From Liquidambar formosana (taxonomy: Eukaryota > Streptophyta > Magnoliopsida > Saxifragales > Altingiaceae), in assembly GCA_039720395.1 (NCBI GenBank), contig CM077833.1, forward strand, positions 1,886,797 through 1,950,796: a stretch of DNA of 64,000 bases, written 5' to 3'. The position numbers and the translations under genes were made by a program. Below, piece by piece: positions 23,131 through 34,465 of this stretch (positions within the stretch are counted from its first letter, which is position 1; every line of letters starts with the position of its first letter). The notes below the pieces were generated by a model. It saw nothing but the letters and a program-made list of their open reading frames with translations. It searched no databases and had not been told where the DNA came from.

Positions 23131-23728
23131 CACATATATGTAGCAATTAAGGAAATGTTAGTATTCGTGATGTGTCATGCACGTACCTCAGCTCCTAGTT
23201 TATTTGGTGCAGGGTTTGTATAGCATTCACACGAGATCGATGAGCGCAGTTTGATAGTCATGCAAAGAGTGTGGGTGAGAATTCAATTAATTTCGTTTGC
23301 AATATTTTTATGGTGGGACACAGTAACGACAGACCGGTAAAGGTGCAACGCACATGAATGGATTCTTTCCATCCTTAATTGGATTGTCTCTTTCGGTGGC
23401 AGATGGGCAGCAGCGACGGATGGATGAAGGGGGTGGAGTGAGGGTGGCCGTGCTCCACTCCTCTCACTCTTTAATTTAATTTAGGGTAAATAACAGATAA
23501 CCCGACCCCCTCAAGTATGGGGGGGGGGTCAGCATATAACCTCCTTATGTTTAAATTTTACCAATGTGCCCTTATATTTTAATTTTTGTCAATGTACCCC
23601 ACCGTCACTCTCTGTTGATGAAATTTGACTGCAATTAGTCATGTGCTACGCACATGTCACTATTAATGGACCCGTATTGTCCAAAATGCCCTTGACTAGA
23701 GGGCGCACATGATGGGGATGGTATAGGG
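23131..23728. other. monooxygenase 5' flank and unclassified repeat
   Basis: Presumed promoter side of the monooxygenase gene. From about 23484 the GGGTAAATAACAGATAACCC segment and a following run of G (23520-23529) look like the end of a dispersed repeat, but no partner end was identified. No protein is coded. Confidence 0.4.
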
Positions 23729-26253
23729 TGTGAACCCCGGAAAGTAGCTCACAAGGATGAAAAAGAAAATAAGAAATAGGGTTTGAAATTGAAAAGGAGT
23801 CGCCACCTTATTTTTTAAAGAAAACAAGAAAAACCCTAAAAACACTTTATTTTAAGAAAATAATTTGAATGACTCCATGTTTAAAAAGGAAATGCAAAAA
23901 AATGATCTTTTGGAAACCAAAGAAATCAGAGATTCGGAGACTAAGTTATGACATGGGAAGGTTCTAGGCAAAACTTATAGGCACCCATGTCACCTTTTTG
24001 GTCTCTTAGTTTATTTGGACTAAATTAACATCTTACCATACAAAAATTAACAAGTATATCATCACAAGAATTGCATGCATATCATATATCCTATTCATCC
24101 ATTCATCTATGTACAACAAACAAATAAAATAAAAATAAAAATAAAATAAATAAATAAATAAACTAAGGATACTTGGATCCTAGGGCGGACTTAAACCTCA
24201 AAGTCCCATAACATGCAACAAAATAAATGGATCAAAGTCCATGTAGTTCGATTTAGAATAGGGTTACAAACCTAATATAAATCTATGGTAAAAACCCTAG
24301 GTTTCCTTATTCGAGAATGTATTGAATAGTCCAAATTTGAAAACTTCCACAGGATAGAAACTTTGATAAAAAAATTAGTATTTTATTAATTAAGGAAACC
24401 TTTGATTAGGACTATATGTTCATATTAAGAAGTAACCCTAAAAAAAGGAGAAGAGAAAGACTAAGAAAAGGTGAATTAGGGCACTTTCAAACCCACTTAG
24501 CTTGTGCAATTACTCAAAGCATTAGCAAACTTAAGCAATAACGGCCCTATTTGCAATAGAACAATTATCACACTTGTTTGCACCCTTACACGTGCTCAAA
24601 ACCATGCAAAAACAACAATATGCAAATCTGGACAGAATAGTATCATGGTCTAAATCATCCACTAATCACGCATACAACACAAACGGTGCACTTACATAAG
24701 CCCTAATGCAAATCTAGAACCATAACATGCATAAAAACCCTAAAAATCTACTACATGAATGCAGAAAATATCATTGTTATTCTATATATATATCATATAT
24801 ATTACAACCATGAAGAAAAACTAATAAAAAATCCTACTTTAACATGCTACATGAAACTTACATGATATAAGGACAATAAAAACCCTAAACTCACAATCAT
24901 GCTTAAAAACTTATAGAGCAACTCTAAAATATGCTAAAATCAACATGAACAGCATTTAAATCATGCATATTAACTAACTAAAGTGATAACACATGATAAA
25001 AATCCTAACTTTAACATGCAATAGCACTATCCTATAAGAAACCCTAATTTAAACTTGAATAGAGCAGAAAAATACCTTAGGAAGAGCTTCCTTATTGCTA
25101 TAGAGACTTTCTCCTTAACTTATGAATGATTGGAGTCAAGTTTCTTCAAAGCTTCAGCAAGAACTTCAACTCTCCTTCAGCTCTCTCTCTCTTATTCTCT
25201 CTTACAAACTCAGGTTTAATGCATAAAGTGGCTCTTAGTTGCCTCCCCCTGTGCTGAAGCATAAGGGGCTATTTATAAAGTTTAATTAAGATAAATCAAT
25301 GGCTAGAATTAAAACCCTAAAAATTAATCCAAGGGTTATTAGAGATTCCCTTGGTGCTTAAGAAACTCAAAAGTTGCCAAAAATTAAAAGGAAACACGTC
25401 AAAAAGAATCCTAGTACGTCAAAATAGGAAGGAGAATTCCGCTTCAGCAAGAATAGGAGAGTAGCCTTAGGTGACCACCAAGGCCTGGGCAACTAGCTAC
25501 CTAGGCCTAGGCAGCTAGCCACTGGGGTTGGGTGGTCACTCGAGCCTACTTCAGTTTTTTTCCTTTTCTAGACTTAGTTGCCTTCTAGGAGTGTTTCAGG
25601 GGTCAAATCAACTCTAATTTTGATGAAACAAAAGCCAAAACGACCGTGTTTTGATGAGGAATACATTTTTAAATATTTTAGGGTGAAAACCACTAACCAT
25701 GGGTGCATGGTTAGGTTTGACAAAGGCGGTTAACTGCTATGTATTACCTTTTGCAAAGCATAGGTATACACATAGGATTAAACCAAATGCTTTCCATATC
25801 AACATTAAACTTTTTAAAACAATTTTAGGGATGAAATAATGACTAATTAAAGTCAATTGAAAAGAATTAGTTGGTAATTGTGAGTCAATTTGAGCTAACC
25901 CGAAGAAAGTCAATTAACCAACTTGAACCATATCGAGCCATTTAAACCCTAAGCTATTGATTCATCAAATTGAACCTAGAAATACTTCATATGCATCAAT
26001 ATAAACTCCAATTGACAATTTGGAGGTTATTTCAAGGTCAAATAAAAAGTTTGTGACGTAAAAGACGATTATACCCCTCAAGTCACAAAAGTTCTTATTA
26101 TCCCTCAAGATCAACTCCAAATTGAACCAAAATTTATATCCATTGCCCTTATGACCCTAAAAAACTAATGCAAGTGACTAGACTAAAAAACAAAACAAAA
26201 ACATGCATGAAATGATGAGTCCTAGTAAGGCGGTGCAAAAATGGGATGTAACA
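23729..26253 (-). mobile_element. Tat/Ogre 3' LTR (element C)
   Basis: 2525 bp, TG...CA on the minus strand: it starts TGTTACATCCCATTTTTGCA at 26253 and ends CCGGGGTTCACA at 23729. It is homologous over its length to the LTR at 29465-32208. A TATA box (TATAAATAG, 25277-25269), the degenerate dyad module (25469-25545) and the R/U5 hairpin (23950-23991) are all in order. A polypurine tract abuts its upstream side, so it is a 3' LTR rather than a solo LTR. Confidence 0.9.
25269..25277 (-). promoter_or_regulatory. LTR TATA box (element C)
   Basis: TATAAATAG, followed by CCCCTTATGCTTCAGCAC exactly as in the plus-strand LTR at 30452, which supports a conserved core promoter. Confidence 0.7.
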
Positions 26254-26269
26254 GAAGTCCCCCCATTGG
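26254..26269 (-). other. polypurine tract of element C
   Basis: Minus strand CCAATGGGGGGACTTC directly before the LTR start at 26253. It is the expected primer site for plus-strand DNA synthesis. Confidence 0.75.
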
Positions 26270-26454
26270 CGAACAAGTTACACTTGTGAACTAATTATAA
26301 AGAACAACCCAATTTTGCCTGATAGCCTGGAGAAATCACACACTAACACAAACAGTGATATGGGACTGACGATTGAGACTGATATAGTGAAGTATACTTA
26401 AGCCATGAATATACTTAAACCATTGGGGATTGAGAATTGATAGTTGAAACAGAG

Positions 26455-27480
26455 AAGCATATTCAAGCCATTACGAATAAATATACTTTTGAAATGGAAA
26501 AACATATTCAAGCCATGAATATATTTAAGCAAGTGAGATTGAAAATTGATATTTAAAATTGAGAAGCATATTCAAGGAATGAATATACCTTTGAAATGGA
26601 AAAATATATTCAAGTCATGAATATATTTAACCAAGTGAGATTGAAAATTGAAATAGAGAAGCATATTCAAGCCACTATGAATGAATATACTTTTGAAATG
26701 GAAAAATATATTCAAGTTATGAATATATTTAACCAAGTGAAATTGAAAATTGAAATAAAGAAGCGTATTCAAGCCACTACGAATGAATATACTTTTGAAA
26801 TGGAAAAATATATTCAAGTCATGAATATATTAAACCAAGTGAAATTGAAAATTGAAATAGAGAAGCATATTCAAGCCACTACAAATGTATATACTTTTGA
26901 AATAGAAAAATATATTCAAGTCATGAATATATTTAACCAAGTGAAATTGAAAATTGATATTTGAAATAAAGAAGCATATTCAAGGAATGAATGTACTTTT
27001 GAAATGGAAAAACATATTCAAGCCATGGATATATTTAACCAAGTGAGATTGAAAATTGAAATAGAGAAGCATATTCAAGCCACTACGAATGAATATACTT
27101 TTGAAATGGAAAAATATATTCAAGTTATGAATATATTTAACCAAGTGAGATTGAAAATTGAAATTTGAAATTGAGAAGCATATTCAAGGAATGAATATAC
27201 TTTTGAAATGGTAAAATATATTCAAGTCGTGAATATCTTTAACCAAGTGAGATTGAACATTGAGATTTGAAATTAAGAAGCATATTCAAGGTATGAATAT
27301 ACTTTTGAAATGGAAAAATATATTCAGGTCATAAATATATTTAACCAAGTGAGATTGAAAATTGAGATTTGAAATTGAGAAGCATATTCAAGGAATGAAT
27401 ATACTTTTGAAATGGAAAAATATATTCAAGTCATGAATATATTTAACCAAGTGAGATTGAAATTGAGATTTGAAATGAGG
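26455..27480 (-). repeat. tandem repeats (about 102-105 bp) in element C 3' UTR
   Basis: About ten copies of a unit with ATGAATATACTTTTGAAATG, then ATATATTCAAGTCATGAATA, then ATTTAACCAAGTGA. Two unit types differ in the spacer: GAAATAGAGAAGCATATTCAAGCCACTACGA versus GATATTTGAAATTGAGAAGCATATTCAAGGA-like forms. The array ends about 190 bp from the polypurine tract, in the 3' untranslated region, where Tat/Ogre elements are known to carry variable tandem repeats that can seed satellites. The 122-codon frame at 26596-26964 simply reads four units. Confidence 0.88.
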
Positions 27481-27607
27481 ATAGATAGTCAACCTATTGA
27501 AATTGTACTAGCATGGTGCAAGGGGAAAGTGCTTTAACACATTGTCATTTGAATTGGCATGGCACAGGAGAAATATATTCAACTCTTTTGAACATAAAAT
27601 CAATTCA

Positions 27608-27960
27608 CACTACAACAAAGATAGTTATCCACGGCATGCAAAATACGCTGTGGATGACTTTTCACAGCGTACAAAAAAATGCCGTGTTGTGCCGCTTCGT
27701 GGAAAACCATTGTATATCCACGGCATACTTTACACACCGTAAATATGTTTTCTACAGCATACATGGCACGCCGTGGATGACTTCCTACGACATACATGGC
27801 ACGCCGTGAATAATTTTTCTACGGCATACATAGCACGCCGTGAATAAGTTTTCTATGGCATACATGGCACGCTGTGAATAGGTCATCTACTGACATGCAT
27901 TTTATGCCGTGAATCAGTTATCTACGACATAAAATGTGCGCCGTTAATATGCCCCTTGTT
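27608..27960. mobile_element. CACTA (En/Spm) left end with subterminal repeats
   Basis: Begins CACTACAACAAAGATAG at 27608, the canonical CACTA terminus, preceded by TCA. It is followed by about eight 40-60 bp units of alternating orientation built from (C)CACGGCATAC and CACGCCGTGGAT, the subterminal transposase-binding type of repeat. No matching right end (TTTGTTGTAGTG) was seen before the LTR at 29465, so the element is truncated or the end is mutated. Confidence 0.75.
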
Positions 27961-28141
27961 TTTTTTATTTTTTGGATTTCTTAACTTTTTCCTTTTGATA
28001 TTACACCTGTTTACCATTCAATAATTTTTGGCTCACATACATTCTAAAGCAATAAGTATGCACCAATTTGTAATCCAATAATCCATGATTACTACTTAAA
28101 ATTAGAAGCCAAACAAAATACAAATTATATTCATTAACCTA

Positions 28142-28285
28142 ATGAGAGCAATACAAAAAGCTGCCTCTCATAGACAAAAAAGCTACAACCCATCCAGAAA
28201 ACAATCTCTCATATACAAAAAGCTACAGCCCATCCAAAAAACAATCTCTCATATACAAAAAGCTACAGCCGATCCAAAAAAAAAT
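28142..28285. repeat. three 40-bp tandem repeats
   Basis: Units of AAAAAGCTACAGCCCATCC followed by AAAAAACAATCTCTCATATAC, three copies with few changes. Probably internal to the CACTA-type element starting at 27608. Confidence 0.75.
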
Positions 28286-29464
28286 AATGTTTCTCATCTA
28301 AGTAATTTTTTTTTAAGACAAGCAAAAATTTATAACTTTCAACTTCTCTTTTCCTGAACTTCCAATAAGTTGATATTCAACTTGAATTTGCATATAAGAT
28401 TAGGATAAAGTAGCTTGAGCAAAAACTTGTGCCAAAGCCTGCTGATGGGACATACCAAAAGGGCCTGCATGGATTTCACATGAATAAATGAACAACAGAA
28501 CACATCAGAAAATGGCCTAACAATGTGGCTTAAAATTATATTTCCAATAAAATAATAAACATTGCAATAGAGAGATCATTTGTGTGAGATATCACCATCA
28601 AAAAATGGCCTCTACAAAAGCATATTTAAAAGTAAATCTTCTCAGGTCAACTAGGGAATTGTTTATGAAATACCAATGGTACATATTAATACTGCAGCTT
28701 CTACTCTGGTCAGAGTAAGGGAATTGTTTTCATTAAGATTCATGTTATCTAGGACATTGTTTTTAGTTGATTCTCAGTTTAAAATTATTTGTCCACCATG
28801 GTGAGGAGTGCCTATTTGGTGGTTGCAATTAACCAACATGTTATAATGCAGGCATGCAAAAGATTGAAAACTCCTATAGTTTTTATGAAATCTCACCCCT
28901 TTGAATCATCACCCATTTACCTAAATTTACTTTTTTTATAAGATGTAACATAGTTGAATCTAAATATTATGTGAATTTGATTTTGTTCTACACTATTATT
29001 AATTATAAGACCCCTCCTAATGCAACAAATGAAAACTCCTACAATTGCTTGGGTAACCATTGTTCCATAATGGTTAACCAAGCTAATGCTAACTCTGCAG
29101 AATGCATTTTGCAATGCAAGTTAAATATTCATGAGAAAAACATTGCTACTATTTTAACCACACGCAATTGATAAGCATGAGTCATTAGTCACTAGTCACT
29201 ACAATCAACCAAGCCACCCAACTCGTAGAACTACCACTCAGAAGACACATCCAGAAAGAAAGAAAGAGATGGCTGCATCTAAGGGCTTCTTATTGGGTCT
29301 AGCTTCTTAGAAAGCCGTAGGGAGAGACCGGACAATCTGATGATATACACTTGTGATGTCAGAGACTCGTCCGGAAGAGGAGAGGCAGTCTTCTCCAATG
29401 CTTCTCTTGGATTAGAATGAGTGGGATTCAGGATTCAAAAAGTGTAAAAATATCATATATATAT
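28286..29464. other. no gene recognised
   Basis: AT-rich DNA. A short frame beginning MAASKGFLLGLAS at 29270 stops after 13 codons and could be a first-exon scrap; no family is recognised. Confidence 0.4.
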
Positions 29465-30174
29465 TGTCACACCCCATTTTTGCACCACCTTACGAGGGCT
29501 CATCATTTCATGCATGTTTTTGTTTTGTTTTTGAGTCTAGTCACTTGCATTAGGTTTCTAGAGTCACAAGGACAATGGATATGAATTTTGGTTCAATTCG
29601 GAGTTGATCTTGAGGGATAATAAGAGCTTTTGTGACTTGAGGGGCATAATCGTCTTTTAAGTCCCAAACTTTTCATTTGACCTTGAAATGATCTCCAAAT
29701 TGTCAATTGGAGTTCATATGGATGCATAGGAGGTATTTCTAGTGTCAATTTGATAAATCAATGGCTCGGGATTAAAATGGCTCGATACAGTTCAAGTTGG
29801 TTAATTGACCCTTCTTTGGGTTAGCTCTAACTTACTCACAATTACCAACCAAATCTTTTCAAATTGACTTTCATTAGTCATCAATTTAGCCCCAAAAGTG
29901 TTTTATGAAGTTCAATTTTGATATGGAAAGTGTTTGGTTTGACCCTATGTGCATGCCTATGCTTAGCAAAGGTAGAGCATAGTGGTTAACCGCCTTGTTC
30001 AAACCTAACCATGCCCCCATGGCTAGTGGTTTTCACCCTAAAATGTTTAAAAACATATTTCTCATCGAAACACGGTCGTTTTGGCTTTTGCTTCATCAAA
30101 ATCGAAGTTCATTTGGCCCCTGAAACACTTCTAGAAGCATTGAGAGTCAAAATAGGAGAAAAATCCGAAGTGGG

Positions 30175-30254
30175 CTCGGGTGACCACCCAGACCCAGGCG
30201 GCTAGCCGCCTGGGCCCAGGTGGCTAGCCGCCTAGGCCCTGGTGGTCACCCGAG
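30175..30254. promoter_or_regulatory. GC-rich dyad module in LTR U3
   Basis: A perfect 14-bp outer inverted repeat (CTCGGGTGACCACC at 30175, GGTGGTCACCCGAG at 30241) encloses two GC palindromes centred on CTAG. The first, 30193-30214, is perfect over 22 bp around GGCGGCTAGCCGCC; the second is near 30216-30236. As RNA or cruciform DNA this makes a three-way junction. It lies about 200 bp upstream of the TATA box. The same design stands upstream of the antisense gene at 41721-41800. Confidence 0.85.
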
Positions 30255-30451
30255 ACCACTTTCCTATTTGCACTATGTTTCCTTGCTGAAGCGGATTCCT
30301 CCCTATTTTGACGTACAAGGGCTCTTTTGGACAGGTTTCCTTCTAATTTTTGGTAACTTCTGAGTTACTTAAGCCCCAAGGGGGTCTCTAATAGCCCTTG
30401 GATTAATTTTTAGGGTTTTAATCCCAGCCATTGGTTAATCCTAATTGAAGT

Positions 30452-30460
30452 CTATAAATA
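30452..30460 (+). promoter_or_regulatory. LTR TATA box (element A)
   Basis: CTATAAATA, followed by the conserved CCCCCTTATGCTTCAGCAC. It marks the U3/R region, with transcription start expected some 30 bases downstream. Confidence 0.75.
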
Positions 30461-31932
30461 CCCCCTTATGCTTCAGCACTAGGGGAGGCAATTGGGAGCC
30501 ACTTTATGCCTAAAAACCTAAGTGTTAGAGAGAGAATAAGAGAGAGGGACTTGAAGGAGAGCTAGAGTTCTTGCTGTAGCCTTGGAGAACATTGGTTCAA
30601 GTCATCCATAAGAGGAAGAGAGGGTCTCTACAGCAGCAAGGAAGCCTCTTCCTAAGGTATGCCTTACTCCTTCTTATGCTGAATATGGGTTTTCATATAG
30701 GATAGGCCTATTGCATGTTAAAGGTAGCTTTTTTATCATGTATTAACACTCTAGCTAGTTAATATACATGGAATATCTACTGTTTATCATAATTTTAGCA
30801 TGCTTTAGGGTTGTCCTTTAGGTTTTTAAGCATAGGTGTGATTCTTGTGCTCCTGTTGTCCTTATGCTAGGATTAGTGTTATTGCATGTTAGTCTTAGGG
30901 TTCTTATCATATTTTATTGTTTTGGTTAGTTAATATGCATGATTTAGGTTCTATTTAGGTTTATTTTAGTATGTGTGAAGTCGGTTTTGTATGTTTTTAA
31001 GCATATTTGTGAGTTTAGGGTTTTAGAGTCTTTGTTTTGTGTTAGTTTTTATACAGCATGTTAAAGTAGGTCTTTTCATTGTGTTTTTCTTCATGTTTGC
31101 TGTATATGTTTTTCATATGGAGTAAACATGATATTTTTGCATGCATGTTAGTATGTTTTAGGGTTTATATGCATGATATGGTTCAAGGATTGTGTTAGGG
31201 CTTATGAAAGTTTGCTATTTTTGCTGTTAGCATGCTTAGTAGATGATTTTAGGCCATAATACTATTCTGTCCAGATTTGCATATCATTGTATTTGCATGG
31301 TTTTGAGCACGTGTAAGGGTGCCAATAGGTGTGGTAATTGTCCTATGGCAAATAGGGTTGCCAATGCTTGAAATGGCTAATGCTTGGAGCTATTGCGCTC
31401 AGGTAAGTGGGTGTGAAGGTGCCCCAATTCACCTCTCTCCCTTAACTCTTTCCCTTCTCCCTCTCTAGGGTTAATTTTTAATACAAGTCTATGGTTTAAA
31501 TCTAGGGTTTCCTTAACCAACAAAATTCTGTTTTTATCAAGGTTTCCATTTTGTGGAATTTTCTTAATTTCAAACTTGGTTTATCTATCATATTCAACTC
31601 TTTTTCAAATAAGGAAACCCAGGGTTTTAACCATAGGTTTATATTAGGATTTAACCCTAGTTCTAATCGAACTACGTGGACTTTGATCCATGTATTTCGT
31701 TGCATGGTACATAGGCGCTCTTCGTGAGGCTCAAGTCCGTTCTAGGATCCAAGCATCCTAGGTTTCTTTTTGTTTTCTTTTCTTCTTTTTATTTTCTGTT
31801 TTATTTGTTTGTTATGCATGGATGGATGAATGAAATATATGATATGCATGCAATTCTTGTAATGATATACTTGCTGATTTTTGTATGGTAAGACTTTAAT
31901 TTAGCCCAAATAAACTAAGAGACCGAAAGGGT

Positions 31933-31984
31933 GACATGGGTGCCTATAGGCTTTGCCTAGAACCTTCCCATGTCATAACTTAGC
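31933..31984 (+). other. conserved R/U5 stem-loop
   Basis: Outer stem GACATGGG/CCCATGTC (8 bp) with an inner TAGGC/GCCTA stem. In the LTR fragment at 43393-43434 the outer stem is GATATGGG/CCCATATC, both sides changed so that pairing is kept. Confidence 0.75.
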
Positions 31985-32211
31985 CTCCGAATCCCCGATT
32001 TCTTTGGTTTCCAAAAGATTGGTTTTTGCCTTTCCTTTTTTTTTTATGGAGTCATTCAAATTGTTTTCCTAAAACAAACTGTTTTTAGGGTTTTCCTTGT
32101 TTCCTTTAAAAAATAAGGTGGCGACTCCTTTTCCTTTTTCAAACTTAACTCCAATCCTTCTTCAATCTTTTCGTCAATCCCTCGTGGGCCCAATTTCCGG
32201 GGTTCACAGTT

Positions 32212-32229
32212 TGGCGACTCCACTGGGGA
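32212..32229 (+). other. primer-binding site, element A
   Basis: TGGCGACTCCACTGGGGA begins 4 bases after the LTR end. From memory, Ogre/Tat elements use a tRNA-Arg primer with this kind of site; the tRNA itself was not compared. Confidence 0.75.
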
Positions 32230-33004
32230 ATTGTGGGCTAGACTCTATAAAGTTTAATTGGGCTAGGTTAATTTCTTATGTTTAATTAAAATCAATCACA
32301 TTGCATCCCCTTGATTGTGTGCTTTCATTTATTGCATTGTGTGCGCAAACTCTTGTATGCTAGGATCGATGTCCCTCGATGTATCCTTGCCAATGATCGG
32401 CCTAGTTTCAACCTTGGTTTTCCTGATTCCAAGTGTTGGGGCGAAAGCTATCAACCTCTCTTGCCTAGTACCCTTGGGTATATTAAATGAGTTAATTACG
32501 TACTGCTGGACCCACGCGGCGTTCCTGATGCCACATGTGGTTAGGTATAAGGATTGCTCAAGCAAGTGAAGGACCCCAGCCTACCCTCTTTTAGTTCATA
32601 TAGTGGGCCTTGTAGGACACTATGGTCTCACCTTTATGCACCCACATTTGTTTGTAATGATGCTATGCCGTGTTTGTGGTGTGAGGCTTTATATCTTATG
32701 CCCTTAACATATACCTTTAAACCCTAACTTTTGTTAAGGCCATGGGTTGGAAGGAATAAGTTAAGGAAATAGGATGTAAAGCTATGTTTGTGATGTGCTA
32801 GTCCTAGGGGAATAATTAAACCTAGTTGAAGGACTCTATACCCTATTCTTTTAAACATACCCTTAATCCATGACCCTTGTAAAAGTAATTGGATAAAAGG
32901 AATGAATTAATTGAACACGGTGTAGAGACCGAGTTCATTAAGGAAAATATGGAGGTTTAGGACAAGTCCTTAGGCTAAAGGTTAAAACTTTTTTATCCAC
33001 AGAC
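32230..33004 (+). other. element A leader, no gene
   Basis: Untranslated leader between primer-binding site and gag. Frames of 60-85 codons here have no recognisable domain. Some Ogre elements have an extra ORF before gag; none is evident. Confidence 0.6.
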
Positions 33005-34450
33005 GTGCTGGCTTGGATTCGCAATCCGCAAGGGCGTCTAGTGAGTGTTGAGTCTATCCATCAGACAAACATGGCCGATGAAAGAACTAGCGAGGGGCAC
33101 TTTGACCTTGAGGCTTGCCTGAAAGCCATCATAACTAAGCTTAATCATACCGCCGAGACATCCGATACCGCATTGAAAATGGCTCAAGAGAACCAACAGA
33201 AGATGGCGGATCTTGAGCAAAATGGCTCTAAGGCCCATTCCTCGGGTATACCTCATGGGGCTGGCACCGAAGAGGGACCTTAATCCAATGAGAACACCAA
33301 GACAAGGGGGGAAAGTAGCTCGAAACCTGAGGTCACCAACCTAGAAGGGGAAGCCAAGGGGAAAGGTTCTAGCAGTGATTCCATGTTAGCTAGCAAGGTA
33401 GAAGCATTGGAGAGAACTATAAAAGGGATTCGTAGGGCCGATGACATGGTCAATGTGCGGACTTTATCTCTATTTCCAACGGCTCGTATTCCATTGCAAT
33501 TCAAGATGCCGGAGTTAGAAAAGTTCGATGGGACGGGTTGCCCTAAGACTCATTTGAAGATGTATGTGCGGGCTATGCACCCTCGAGGGGCTACTGACGA
33601 GCTTTTAGTTCAAATGTTCCATGAAACCTTGGCCACTTCCGCTTTGAAATGGTTCTTGTCCTTGGATGAGAATAGAACTCGGACTTGGGAAGATATATGC
33701 AATGAGTTTTCGGAGCACTACAAGTACAACACAGAGGTGGATATTACTCAAAGGGACCTGGAAACTACCAAACAAGGGCCTCATGAAACCTTCTCCACTT
33801 ACATTACAAGGTGGAGACAAAAGGCGTCGAGAATGACGGATAGGCCAAATGAGGAGGACCAAATTCAGCTGGTGGTTAAGAACTTGCTGCCCGTGTATCA
33901 CAAGCACTTATTTGCCCACTATTTCCCCAATTTCAAAGCTCTCATAGGGGCTGGCACGCAGGTTGAAGATGCTATCAATGATGGGACAATCAAAACTGAG
34001 GAAGTGAGGAGTCGTAAGACAAACTTTACTGGGAAGAACAATGCCGAAGTCAACACCATAACTCAACCCATCCAACCCTTCTCTCTCAATGATGTCAACC
34101 CACCTCACCATTTCACCGACCTATTTATGCCACTCGAAAGAGTCCTTGAAAAGCTCATAAGCCGTGACCTATTGAAGCCACTCGACCCAAGACCCCCACC
34201 AAATCCCTTACCCAAGAACTACAACGAGAATGAGTACTGCAAATACCACTAATCTAAAGGCCATGCCACCAATCGTTGTGTTCGCCTTCGCCATCAAGTC
34301 CAAGACCTCATTGATAAACAAGTCATCTCACCGCCAACCCGTCCAAATGTCACCCGTAATCCTCTCCCATCTCATAACAACACACCCCCACCTAACACCA
34401 TAAATGCCATTGGGGTTGAATCCTCTCGCCCTCGTCGTCCCATAAGATAA
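33005..34450 (+). pseudogene. gag of element A (three nonsense codons)
   Basis: Capsid/nucleocapsid polyprotein. The start could be the ATG at 33005 or, more like relatives, MADERTS at 33071. The Retrotrans_gag core is clear: FKMPELEKFDGTGCPKTHL near 33503, ALKWFLSLDENRTRTWEDI near 33640, and FSTYITRWRQKA near 33790. A zinc-knuckle-like CKYH...GHATNRC is near 34238, and a second, CQYH...GHDTEAC, lies at the head of the protease frame. Stops in the same frame at 33281, 34250 and 34448 are all TAA, each a likely CAA to TAA change. The frame then runs on without shift into the protease part, so gag and protease were one ORF. Confidence 0.9.
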
Positions 34451-34465
34451 TACACTCCACTCCCC

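Larger units (their letters stand above)
29465..32208 (+). repeat. 5' LTR of element A
   Basis: 2744 bp from TGTCACACCCCATTTTTGCA to CCGGGGTTCACA, directly followed by the primer-binding site. It shares its whole layout with the minus-strand LTR at 23729-26253 and its last 0.9 kb with 43174-44110. Confidence 0.92.

Noticed and set aside
23729..26253. Solo LTR, or LTR partner of element A
   Set aside because: It has a polypurine tract and a tandem-repeat 3' UTR on its upstream side and is inverted to A, so it is the 3' LTR of another element.
26596..26964. 122-codon frame with a repeated MEKYIQVMNIFNQVKLKIEI pattern, looking like a repeat protein
   Set aside because: The unit equals the 102-bp DNA repeat, the frame lies antisense in the 3' UTR of element C, and neighbouring units break it.
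33038..33907. Minus-strand frames of 70-100 codons opposite gag
   Set aside because: Shadows of the gag frame; no domain and no conserved counterpart.
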